Program-made: the position numbers and the translations under genes
The notes under the pieces: model-generated
The model's database searches: none
What the model was told of the DNA's origin: nothing
The model's input: the letters and a program-made list of their open reading frames with translations, nothing else
IMG/VR virus record: IMGVR_UViG_3300027762_000003
Span: 1-64,000 of that record
DNA: 64,000 nt
From: a virus
Direction: 5' to 3' (one strand)
Part shown: in pieces, positions 41,489 through 49,439 of the stretch
Layout: each line of letters opens with the position of its first letter
How positions within the stretch are numbered: the stretch's first letter is position 1

Positions 41489-43762
41489 ATGCACAAAATA
41501 AACACTACTCAGAAAACACAACCGGAAGAAATCATCGGAGGCAAATCTAACGAGATTTCTGTAACTCGAAGAAACGGGTCGGTTGTGCCCTTAGATATTA
41601 CGAAAATCAGAAGAGTTGTAGAGTGGGCGTGTGACGGATTGGGAGCCAGTCCCATCGTTCTTGAATCCGGTCTCTGTGTTCGCCTTTGTGACGGTATTTC
41701 AACTAAGAGTATTCAGGACAATTTAATTAGCGTCTGCCTAGAGATGTGTTCCCCAGAAGAGCCTTATTGGCGTTATGTGGCTGGACGCTTACACATCTGG
41801 AGTTTGTGGAAAAATACCCTGGTTAGCCGTGGCTATCAATATGGGAATTATGCCGGATGGGTCAAGCACCAACTAGAGGCTAAGAAGTATGACGATCGCC
41901 TAGGCATCTATTCCAGTGAAGAACTACAAGAAGCGGGTAGTTGGATTAATCCAGATTGGGATGCTGACTACGATTACGCTGGAGCCACCCTACTAACCCG
42001 GCGCTATCTTTTAGAGAATGAATTACCCCAAGAGGCTTTCCTAACTTGTGCGCTATTGCTTGCATCGGTAGAAGAACATCGCGATCGCCTGAAGTGGGCG
42101 CGTCAATTCTACGAGGCGATCGCCCAACGGAAGCTCTCCCTAGCTACACCCATCCTTGCCAACCTCCGTATTCCCGGCGGCTCCCTCTCCAGTTGTTTCA
42201 TCACCGCCATGGATGACAACCTAGAGAGTATCTTTGGGGTAATCACCGATACTGCTCGAATCTCTAAGAATGGGGGCGGTGTTGGGGTCAATGTAAGCCG
42301 TGTTCGGGCCACGGGTTCGGATGTGATGGGACGTAGCAATGCATCCGGTGGTGTGGTTCCTTGGGTTAAGCTACTCAACGACACGGCGATCGCAGTTAAC
42401 CAGGGTGGAAGACGGGCCGGCGCGGTCACGGTTAGCCTCGATATCTGGCATCTAGATATCCTTGAATTCTTGGAGATGCAAACCGAGAACGGCGATCAAC
42501 GGCGTAAAGCTTACGATGTCTTTCCTCAGTTAGTGATTACTGATGAGTTCATGCGGCGGGTTGATGCTAAAGAGGAGTGGACGCTCGTTGATCCCCATGA
42601 AGTAAAAACCAAGTTAGGTATTGACTTACCGATCCTCTGGGGTGAGAAATTTGAGGAAGCCTGGGGAATCGTAGAAAGGGAGGTGGGGCGATCGCTCAAG
42701 CTTTATAACCGAATCAATGCCAGGGATCTCTTCAAGACCATAATGCGTACCCAAGTGGAAACGGGGATGCCCTATCTGGCTTTCAAGGATACGATCAACC
42801 GTTTTAACCCGAATCAGCATCTGGGGTACATCCCTGGGGTTAATTTATGTTGTGAAAGCTTCTCGAATGTAAGCCCTGGCAAAGAGGTACATTGCTGTAA
42901 TTTAGTCAGCCTGAACCTAGCAAACTTGGAGATTGCGGACATTCCAGATCTATGCCGTGCGGCTGTACGAATGCTGGACAACACCATCGACCTAACTAAC
43001 CCGCCGATCTCCGCCGCCGAAAACCACAATAGTATCTACCGCACTATTGGAGTCGGGGCGATGGGTCTTGCCGATTGGCTGGCCAAGAGGGAATTGAGCT
43101 ACTCAGACACCATGGCAATAGGGTTACTTTTTGAGGAAGTCGCCTATTGGTGTACCCATGCTTCTATGGAGTTGTCCAAGACTAGGGGGTGGTATCCTGG
43201 ATTCCCTGGTAGTGAATGGCAGAAAGGGAAAATCATTGGGCATGATGCCGAGTGGTTCAAGTACCATTCAATGATTCCGGATAGATGGCAGCATTTGGCG
43301 TATCTAATCCGGATTAATGGCATCAGGAACAGCCATATAACAGCAATCGCCCCTAATACCTCATCTTCCCTCGTCCAAGGCTGTACAGCGAGCGTTTTGC
43401 CCACGTTCAATCGATTTTTCTACGATAAGTCGTCTAAGGGTGGCGTGCCTGTCGCTCCTCCGTTCATCGACTCCCATTACTGGTACTACCAAGAGAGCCG
43501 GAACATGAATCAAGATGTGGTGGTGCAGGCGATCGCCACCATTCAACAATGGATCGACACAGGGATATCGATGGAGTTGCTCTTTAATCTGAACGAGGGC
43601 GTTTACTTCCCAGATGAACCGGAGCGGGCGCTTAAGGCGATCGATATTTTCGAGACGTTGATGCTGGCTTGGCGATCGGGGTGTAAAGCGGTCTACTACG
43701 TGAGAACTGTGCAGCGTGATGATTTCAAAGAGTCGGGCGGATGTAGTACTTGCGCTAATTAA
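41489..43762 (+). CDS. nrdA: Ribonucleotide reductase class I large subunit
   Basis: The 757-residue protein starts with an ATP-cone-like region (VTRRNGSVVPLDITKIRRVV, about 26-45), then LATPILANLRIPGGSLSSCF, the KNGGGVGVNVS loop, NLCCESFSNVSPGKEVHCCN with the catalytic-region Cys residues, and the GTASVLPT-like GCTASVLPTFNRFF. The C-terminus has the redox pair Cys752-x-x-Cys755. It reduces ribonucleotides using the radical from NrdB. Start context is ATGCACAAAATAAACACTAC, in which the coding start itself resembles a leader motif seen elsewhere here. Confidence 0.95.
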   Translation: MHKINTTQKTQPEEIIGGKSNEISVTRRNGSVVPLDITKIRRVVEWACDGLGASPIVLESGLCVRLCDGISTKSIQDNLISVCLEMCSPEEPYWRYVAGRLHIWSLWKNTLVSRGYQYGNYAGWVKHQLEAKKYDDRLGIYSSEELQEAGSWINPDWDADYDYAGATLLTRRYLLENELPQEAFLTCALLLASVEEHRDRLKWARQFYEAIAQRKLSLATPILANLRIPGGSLSSCFITAMDDNLESIFGVITDTARISKNGGGVGVNVSRVRATGSDVMGRSNASGGVVPWVKLLNDTAIAVNQGGRRAGAVTVSLDIWHLDILEFLEMQTENGDQRRKAYDVFPQLVITDEFMRRVDAKEEWTLVDPHEVKTKLGIDLPILWGEKFEEAWGIVEREVGRSLKLYNRINARDLFKTIMRTQVETGMPYLAFKDTINRFNPNQHLGYIPGVNLCCESFSNVSPGKEVHCCNLVSLNLANLEIADIPDLCRAAVRMLDNTIDLTNPPISAAENHNSIYRTIGVGAMGLADWLAKRELSYSDTMAIGLLFEEVAYWCTHASMELSKTRGWYPGFPGSEWQKGKIIGHDAEWFKYHSMIPDRWQHLAYLIRINGIRNSHITAIAPNTSSSLVQGCTASVLPTFNRFFYDKSSKGGVPVAPPFIDSHYWYYQESRNMNQDVVVQAIATIQQWIDTGISMELLFNLNEGVYFPDEPERALKAIDIFETLMLAWRSGCKAVYYVRTVQRDDFKESGGCSTCAN

Positions 43763-43856
43763 TCTTTGAAAAAAAGGGGTTTTAGACCCATTCTTCTGAC
43801 AATTAATCCCCAAAAAAAGAAACTAAAGCTTTCGTCTAAACAGATCGAAGCCCATC

Positions 43857-43882
43857 AACCCCCTGGAGCGATTCGGGGGTTT
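43857..43882 (+). terminator. Terminator after nrdA
   Basis: AACCCCC pairs with GGGGGTT, followed by TTTT. It lies between the nrdA stop and the convergent coiled-coil gene. Confidence 0.8.
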
Positions 43883-44434
43883 TTACTTGGAGATTAAGAT
43901 GATGTGGGAGATAAACCCGGCAAGCGCGGCGATCGCTCCAGGAACCAAGATGACCATGAGGTGGAGCGTATCCAAGGAACTCTGCATCTTGACCTTGTAC
44001 TCAATCAGTCGATCCTGATCGCCTTCAATCTCGGAGAGCCGTTTGTCAATCCGGCTCAGATGCTCTTCTGTCCGGACTTTAAGCTGATCCATCCGATCGC
44101 GTAGTTCAGAGCGATGGAGATTTTGTAGATCTACAATCTGCTTGTGCCAAGTGAGCATCGACTCCTTAAGAGCCGCAGAACGCTCTGCTTCATTGGTGGC
44201 CATCTCAACAGCCGCCGCATTCTTTTGAAGCGCATCCAAGAAGAATTTCATTAGCTCATCGTCGATGTTTTTATCCATGCCTATCCTCCTGAGTTCCTCT
44301 ATGGCATTTTTGAGGGTAATCAGTTTTCGCTGCAAGCGCTTCACACCATAGCGATTGATGCCCACATCAACTTTACTGTACCCCAGAATCCCGGTCGAAA
44401 ATCGGATCTCTGTATTCGGGTCTTCTGCATTCAT
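43883..44434 (-). CDS. Coiled-coil protein with C-terminal membrane anchor
   Basis: The 183-residue protein is helical, with coiled coil from about residue 35 to 155 (LQRKLITLKNAIEELRRIG, RMDQLKVRTEEHLSRIDKRL) and a membrane helix at the end (LMVILVPGAIAALAGFISHI, about 159-178). Tail-anchored coiled coils often act as tethers. It lies beside the right copy of the long repeat, so a DNA- or membrane-tethering role is imaginable but unproven. Confidence 0.65.
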   Translation of the reverse strand: MNAEDPNTEIRFSTGILGYSKVDVGINRYGVKRLQRKLITLKNAIEELRRIGMDKNIDDELMKFFLDALQKNAAAVEMATNEAERSAALKESMLTWHKQIVDLQNLHRSELRDRMDQLKVRTEEHLSRIDKRLSEIEGDQDRLIEYKVKMQSSLDTLHLMVILVPGAIAALAGFISHIILISK

Positions 44435-44506
44435 CCGATCACCTCCCTTTGTGTAAGTTACTCCTATCGTATCTGCTCAGGAAGGGGCACACCTATATCA
44501 TGACTG

Positions 44507-44906
44507 TTGACTTTTTCGTCAACCCCAATAATGTTGATTTTTTCGTCAACGCCATAAGATCTTTTCTTTAAGGTTGTGGGTTAGCTATCAATATTTTTTT
44601 CAACCAAAGAGAGATGTAACTTATGTTGGAAGACCTGATTTTAAAATTAAGGGGTTTTTACGCGCGGCTGTTTCCTTCTTGTTTTAATGATCAAGATCTG
44701 TAATTCCTGTAGATCCCTTATGTATTTACATCTTAAAGATCTAAGGCAACTTGAAAAGCTTGATTTATAAGACTTTCAAGGATCGGAAACGACAAAGTGA
44801 TCGTTTAAACGACAAACCTGTCGTCGAGGAAACGACAAGAATGTCGCTTACTTATGCCCACTAAACGACAAGAATGTCGTTTCCTACCTGTTGAAAATAC
44901 TGAAAA
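44507..44906 (-). repeat. Long inverted repeat, right copy
   Basis: Reverse-complement partner of 13771-14176, about 30.7 kb away. Conserved elements in mirrored order: two TTGACGAAAAA(A/G)TCAA palindromes near 44508-44555, GATCATTAAAACAAGAAGGAA, GATCTTTAAGAT, and the four CGACA/TGTCG palindromes at 44787-44882. Differences are scattered single bases and small gaps, so the copies have diverged but kept the motifs. No gene is seen in 44435-44954. Confidence 0.85.
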
Positions 44907-44954
44907 CCCTACCCTTATTTTGGTAAATTCTGAAAAGAGGAAACGACAAAATAC

Positions 44955-45581
44955 TTAAGTACATGGCTTCTGTATACGGGCGATCACTCCACCCGATCGC
45001 CTCTTCACCTCTAGGAATATATCCCTAGCAATATCCTCGATCACCCCAACACTATCGACCCGGATATAGCTTTCTCCAGCAAGAGCCAATCGGTAGCCAG
45101 CCCTTACCCTTTGCCAGAATTGGTCAGATCGCCAGTCGAGCTTATCGTTGCCTACCCGCCCTTTAATTTGCTGCTTACTAAACTCCAATGGTGGATCTAT
45201 CCACACTACAAAATCCGGCTTTCTGGCGGGGATAGCTCTGTGAATCTCATTGATTAAGTGCAAGTCAACTCCCGCTCCATATCCGTCATAGGCAATGGTC
45301 GAGTAGAGCGAACGATCGCTGATCACCCACTTTCCCTCTTGTAATGCCGGGTTGATGACTTCCTTATAGTGCTGTGCCCTATCTGAGCAGAATCGCAGGC
45401 ATTGAGCCAAAGGGCAGAGATCCCGCCCCATTACCGCCTCATAGACAAGAAGTCCGTAATCTGTGGCTCCTGGCTCTTTGGTTAAGATGTGGGGAATTTC
45501 TAGCTCGTGCAGGCGATCGCTTAGTAGTTTCGCCTGTTCAGATTTCCCCGATCCATCAATCCCCTCAAACGCGATAAACAT
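44955..45581 (-). CDS. tmk: Thymidylate kinase
   Basis: The 208-residue protein starts MFIAFEGIDGSGKSEQAKLL with the P-loop at 6-14, has the DR(Y/S) motif in SDRSLYSTIAYDGYGAG, and WIDPPLEFSKQQIKGR as the lid region. It phosphorylates dTMP to dTDP. Together with ThyX and dCTP deaminase it completes a phage-encoded path to dTTP. Length is normal. Confidence 0.93.
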   Translation of the reverse strand: MFIAFEGIDGSGKSEQAKLLSDRLHELEIPHILTKEPGATDYGLLVYEAVMGRDLCPLAQCLRFCSDRAQHYKEVINPALQEGKWVISDRSLYSTIAYDGYGAGVDLHLINEIHRAIPARKPDFVVWIDPPLEFSKQQIKGRVGNDKLDWRSDQFWQRVRAGYRLALAGESYIRVDSVGVIEDIARDIFLEVKRRSGGVIARIQKPCT

Positions 45582-45665
45582 TGCGGTTCCCCATTTCTCA
45601 CTACTGTCATTCTATTTGGAAGATCCCTCTTCCATAGGGCGCTAAGATTTTCTTAGATGAACTGC

Positions 45666-45694
45666 TTGACAATAGTTGAATATCACGTTATTGT
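45666..45694 (+). promoter_or_regulatory. Conserved family promoter (for 45733 gene)
   Basis: TTGACA (45666-45671), 17-base spacer, TATTGT (45689-45694), then AGATATATAAACAAAAAGAGG and a second ACAAAACGGAG immediately before the ATG at 45733. Confidence 0.88.
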
Positions 45695-45732
45695 AGATAT
45701 ATAAACAAAAAGAGGACAAAACGGAGAAAATC

Positions 45733-45963
45733 ATGAGTAGAACCAAACGAGACGAATTTGCTTTGAGCGGCTACACAGCCTTCCGGAAGTGCCGGACTAT
45801 AAACCGAAAAGCTGAAGTTATGGCAATCAGTGCTGTACAGGAAGAGGGATTTCTCCCTTCCAATCGCCAAAAACACCGTGCGAATAGGGGTAGACTTATA
45901 CGCGGAGGCTACCGCGAAATTGCCGCCCTACGTGAGCTTCCCAAAGCTTGCTGGACGCGGTAA
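45733..45963 (+). CDS. Small basic protein, 76 aa
   Basis: Unrecognised, rich in Arg and Lys (KCRTINRKAEVMAISAVQEE, then RQKHRANRGRLIRGGYREI). Likely binds nucleic acid by charge, but no motif is seen. The start is well supported by the family promoter and ACAAAACGGAG leader. Confidence 0.6.
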   Translation: MSRTKRDEFALSGYTAFRKCRTINRKAEVMAISAVQEEGFLPSNRQKHRANRGRLIRGGYREIAALRELPKACWTR

Positions 45964-46004
45964 TAGGGAGACGTATGAAAACTGATGGCGCATCAAGCGT
46001 GACG

Positions 46005-46055
46005 CTGTGACTCAAATTCACTGCGCCATCATTGCCAGATATCTGGTAAGTATAC
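46005..46055 (+). terminator. Hairpin after 45733 gene
   Basis: GATGGCGC pairs with GCGCCATC around a loop of about 30 bases. It follows the 45963 stop; the T run is weak, so termination is uncertain. Confidence 0.4.
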
Positions 46056-46072
46056 ATTCAGAAAAAAACTGC

Positions 46073-46101
46073 TTGACAACAGCTAACTATTTAGCTATCA
46101 T
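46073..46101 (+). promoter_or_regulatory. Conserved family promoter (for 46133 gene)
   Basis: TTGACA (46073-46078), 17-base spacer AACAGCTAACTATTTAG region, TATCAT (46096-46101), then AGGTGTATAGACAAAACGGAG before the ATG at 46133. Confidence 0.88.
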
Positions 46102-46132
46102 AGGTGTATAGACAAAACGGAGAAAGAAAATC

Positions 46133-46684
46133 ATGTTAGTAGGTGAATCAGTATTTGTGTATTGGGGTGGAGATGTAATCGAGGGTGAGATCTACTACGA
46201 AGCAGTCGTAGTCGATTACATCCCCGCCTCCTATGATGTGATTAAAGATGTATGTGATTTCTGGTTTTTGGGGGTATTCCCCCCCCATACAAAAGAATTC
46301 GGCAGGGTAAGAGAAGGGATTGCAGTCTTGCAGTCTGTCTTAGGATGCGGCGACTGTTTTACAGCCCCTGCCGATAGGGTATTTCGTCTTCTTCCCCCCC
46401 AAGGTGAGTATCCTCAAAAAGTCGTTCCTTTTGAGTCTCTCTTGCGAGACTTCAAGAAAGTCGAGTTAAAAGAGACTCAGCTCATTGGTGGTGTGCGGAT
46501 TTTCCGCACCGAACACATTACGACTACGCTGCGAAATGGAATGATGAGTTCCGAGAGGGTCTTTGAATGGAAGGCTGAGATCTCCCAAGAGCGGGGGAAT
46601 GGGTTTTATCTCACGACATCCGAAGATCTCTCCTGGGAGGAGATCTATTCAAAGGCTGTTAAAAAGTTCACATTTCAAAGGTAA
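46133..46684 (+). CDS. Hypothetical protein, 183 aa
   Basis: Unrecognised. It begins MLVGESVFVYWGGDVIEGEI, a small beta-barrel-like start, and has several aromatic strands and a Cys pair (LGCGDCF). It is followed after six bases by the HD-domain gene and led by the family promoter, so the two form an operon. Confidence 0.55.
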   Translation: MLVGESVFVYWGGDVIEGEIYYEAVVVDYIPASYDVIKDVCDFWFLGVFPPHTKEFGRVREGIAVLQSVLGCGDCFTAPADRVFRLLPPQGEYPQKVVPFESLLRDFKKVELKETQLIGGVRIFRTEHITTTLRNGMMSSERVFEWKAEISQERGNGFYLTTSEDLSWEEIYSKAVKKFTFQR

Positions 46685-46690
46685 GGATCG

Positions 46691-47596
46691 ATGCCAAAAT
46701 TTATCACCCAACCCATGTTGTCAAACTTCTACACTGATGCCGTCTGCTTCGCGCTCGAAGCGCACCGGCAACAAATCAGAAAAAACGGAACACCCTATGC
46801 CGCACATCTCTTAGCGGTATCCAGCCTTGTGCTTGAGGCTGGAGGAACGGAGAAAGAGGCGATCTCCGCACTTTTTCACGACCTGCTTGAAGATATCTGG
46901 GGTGGAAAATTCCCAGATCAATGCTTGAACCGCAAAGGGGAATTTATCATTCCTTGCAACGATCCATACGTTCCGTCTGATTGGGTCGTTGACGGCGATA
47001 TCCTCCGAATCATGAAGGCGCTGAGTGAGGATAAGTCCCTCCCCAAAGCGGATAGGAAAGCTCAGTACATCATAGGAGTGTCTGATCTCTCCAATCCTCT
47101 CCACAAGTCTATAGCACTCGTAAGTGCGGCGGATAAGCTCCATAATCTCAGGAGCTATTACCACGATTTCTGCACCTACGGCACTCTGATTGATGCTGAA
47201 GCTAAACGCTTCAACAAGCATTTAGTAGATGTTTACGCGGTAGCTGAATCTGTGCCCAGTCACTGGGTGAATGAAATGAATCGAATCTTAGAGCAACTAT
47301 TAGACGAATACAACCTCCTCGAACTTGAGGAGGTCCGCTTCGATTTGAAAACGTGCGAGAAACAAATCGATGACAGAGAGAACGAGATCCGGAGGGAGTG
47401 CGGCGATATCATTTCCCTTCTTGATAACCTAATCAGGGAGCATGAGACCCTGAATGATGACGGAACTCCCAGCCTTACAGGAGAGCAAGTGAGAGAGAGG
47501 GCTGCTCCACTCATCAAAAGGCTTGAAAGCTTTGCCCACAACTGGAAGAGACGCTTCTCTCCCGAAGAACGGTTCTTTCTAACAGGAGAAGAGTGA
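46691..47596 (+). CDS. HD-domain hydrolase, SpoT/MESH1-like
   Basis: Residues 1-190 match the (p)ppGpp hydrolase HD fold: ALEAHRQQIRKNGTPYAAHL with His25 and His39, ALFHDLLED with His63-Asp64, and SAADKLHNLRSYY with the later Asp. The C-terminal 100 residues are charged coiled coil (LLELEEVRFDLKTCEKQIDD) and not typical. No synthetase domain is present, so this would be a hydrolase. A phage enzyme removing alarmones could blunt host stringent or defence signalling; that is inference. Confidence 0.8.
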   Translation: MPKFITQPMLSNFYTDAVCFALEAHRQQIRKNGTPYAAHLLAVSSLVLEAGGTEKEAISALFHDLLEDIWGGKFPDQCLNRKGEFIIPCNDPYVPSDWVVDGDILRIMKALSEDKSLPKADRKAQYIIGVSDLSNPLHKSIALVSAADKLHNLRSYYHDFCTYGTLIDAEAKRFNKHLVDVYAVAESVPSHWVNEMNRILEQLLDEYNLLELEEVRFDLKTCEKQIDDRENEIRRECGDIISLLDNLIREHETLNDDGTPSLTGEQVRERAAPLIKRLESFAHNWKRRFSPEERFFLTGEE

Positions 47597-47695
47597 GTGA
47601 AGGGCAAAATCTTCTTGCCTAGATCCCCTGACTAATCGCATTTCATTCACCTAGTCACTGGGTGAATGAAATGAATCGAATCTTAGAGCAACTAT
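47258..47695 (+). repeat. 43-base direct repeat pair flanking HD gene end
   Basis: The identical 43-base segment beginning AGTCACTGGGTGAATG and ending GCAACTAT occurs at 47258-47300, within the HD gene, and at 47653-47695, just before the next gene. The second copy also forms a hairpin with the preceding bases: CATTTCATTCACC (47639-47651) pairs with GGTGAATGAAATG (47661-47673). The structure suggests a duplicated and partly inverted gene fragment reused as a leader. Confidence 0.9.
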
Positions 47696-47704
47696 AGAGG
47701 TAGC

Positions 47705-48718
47705 ATGAAATACATCGTAACGACAAGATTTGCAGCGATCGCCCAGGTCAAAAAGTTCGCCATGGTAGATGGAACGGTGCCGGGATGGTTGGCAGCAAGT
47801 GGTGATGACTTGCACTATGATCACCACCGGCCCGGCGGGGCGGATATCCAGATCTTGGAGATGGACACTGCTCCAATCCTGCGCGATACTGATGGTTATA
47901 CCATCGTAACGACGCAAATAGACGCGGATGCCTGCGTAGCGGCGGCATGGCTTCAGCTTAACGAAGATGAACGTCAGGTTAACCTGCGGAAATTATCGGC
48001 GATCGCCTATGACTGCGACCACCTTGCAGTTCCCAGTTACCTTGCTAACCTTTCGAGCTTCGCAGCGCAAGCAGTCGCTGCCATGAAGACCGGTTCATCA
48101 AGCCTAGTTAAGGAACTAGACTTGCCCGCCGACCGTAAGGGGTGGAGCGTCCTAGACAAGGAGGAGTACGCTTCTAAAGCGTTTGAGGCTGGCACACAAG
48201 CTATCCTTGACGCTTGCCGGGGAATTGCCCCATGGCCAGGAGAAAATGGGGAAGCGTCTGGGTACTGGCAGACCGTTGAGAAAAATGTTCAAATGATTTT
48301 GGATGGCGATCGGGTAAGCCTTTACAAAGGTTGCTTGATCTTTGATGGGAAAGGGCTTCAAGGGAAGTATATCGATCCAAGGTGCTGGTTACGGGCAGCG
48401 CAAGCAATGGGTATCCGCGACGATGCACCCTTGCAGTCTCGGACGCTTTGCCCTATAACCCTTACTCAAAGGGAGGTTTACATTGAGGATACCTTCCAGG
48501 GTTACTCTTACACCATCGGGTGTATACCGTTCCATCCCAAGCTCAACGAACTCGACTTCACCAGTGGGACATTTGATGCGCTTACTAAAGCGGAAAAATC
48601 AATTAATCCCCATGCTGATGGGTGGGGAGGACGCAAGACAGTTGGCGGATCTGGGTGGAATACTCCATCTAACCTTTCGCCGCAGGAAATTATTGATATA
48701 GCTGTTAAATGTTTTTAG
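47705..48718 (+). CDS. Possible DHH-like phosphoesterase, 337 aa
   Basis: The protein has VTTRFAAIAQVKKFAMVDGT, then LHYDHHRPGG (about 36-45) with a DHH triad, and VTTQIDADACVAAAWLQL (about 68-85), an Asp-rich motif followed by a helix. Both recall the MYG1/DHH-type metal-dependent phosphoesterases, but order and spacing are not typical, so the call is tentative. It lies between the HD gene and the type IV-B genes, separated from the latter by a strong terminator. Confidence 0.5.
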   Translation: MKYIVTTRFAAIAQVKKFAMVDGTVPGWLAASGDDLHYDHHRPGGADIQILEMDTAPILRDTDGYTIVTTQIDADACVAAAWLQLNEDERQVNLRKLSAIAYDCDHLAVPSYLANLSSFAAQAVAAMKTGSSSLVKELDLPADRKGWSVLDKEEYASKAFEAGTQAILDACRGIAPWPGENGEASGYWQTVEKNVQMILDGDRVSLYKGCLIFDGKGLQGKYIDPRCWLRAAQAMGIRDDAPLQSRTLCPITLTQREVYIEDTFQGYSYTIGCIPFHPKLNELDFTSGTFDALTKAEKSINPHADGWGGRKTVGGSGWNTPSNLSPQEIIDIAVKCF

Positions 48719-48797
48719 GAGGAGAACAGGGAAATCTTTTCCAAGATATGGAAAGGCATCCATTGGGAAGTCCTTTCTCCTAAAACTTAATCCACTT

Positions 48798-48837
48798 AAC
48801 TAAAAAGCACCGGTAAAAAAACCGGTGCTTTTTAGTT
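48798..48837. terminator. Strong bidirectional terminator
   Basis: A perfect 17-bp stem: AACTAAAAAGCACCGGT pairs with ACCGGTGCTTTTTAGTT around six A. It insulates the type IV-B genes from the upstream accessory operon. Confidence 0.92.
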
Positions 48838-48846
48838 AAACTTGAA

Positions 48847-49437
48847 GTGCAATCCAAGGAAGCAAAAACAAGGATCAAAGTGTACCGATTTTACGGAATG
48901 CCAGCAACTACGGAACCCAGGTATGGATTAATTTCGGCCATATCTTATGCAGTATTGATCTGCCGAGATCGTCGTCGAAGTCAGCTTCAAGGGACTAGCT
49001 TCTGGGAGCGATTTCACAAGTGTGTCTATGATGCTGGAATCAGATCGACTAATCTCCTGGAGTATCCAGCACTCCTATGCCAAGGGGTGAGTTCAGACTT
49101 AACCCAGGCTATCCTCAAGGGATTGTCCATCCCTCTATCCGAATGCCCTGATATTCACCTCCCCATCCTCCCCACTGGAGAAGCGGGGGACTTGTTCACC
49201 CCCAACCAGTCCCCACTACTGACAGCCTATTGGGTAGAGACCGTGGCTAAATGCTGCAAACTCCACGGATATACAGAAGAGGATATTCTGGAAATTCCTA
49301 GGGATATCACCAAGTCGCAATGGGTAGCGGTCTCTTGTCGGGTCAGAAGAGAGGAGGATAAGGAGATAGCCAAGGTTAATAGTGATCGAGCCAAGGCACT
49401 GGAAGAATTGGAAACAATTGAAGTCGAGGTAAGTTAA
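48847..49437 (+). CDS. Type IV-B small-subunit-like protein (Cas11-like)
   Basis: First gene of the CRISPR operon, two bases before csf2. The 196-residue product (or 185 from the GTG at 48880, which has AAGG six bases upstream) is helical, with FWERFHKCVYDAGIRSTNLL and LLTAYWVETVAKCCKLHGYT. In type IV-B loci the gene next to csf2 encodes a helical small subunit that lines the backbone of the effector filament. The call rests mostly on position and helical content, because these subunits share little sequence. Confidence 0.6.
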   Translation: MQSKEAKTRIKVYRFYGMPATTEPRYGLISAISYAVLICRDRRRSQLQGTSFWERFHKCVYDAGIRSTNLLEYPALLCQGVSSDLTQAILKGLSIPLSECPDIHLPILPTGEAGDLFTPNQSPLLTAYWVETVAKCCKLHGYTEEDILEIPRDITKSQWVAVSCRVRREEDKEIAKVNSDRAKALEELETIEVEVS

Positions 49438-49439
49438 TA

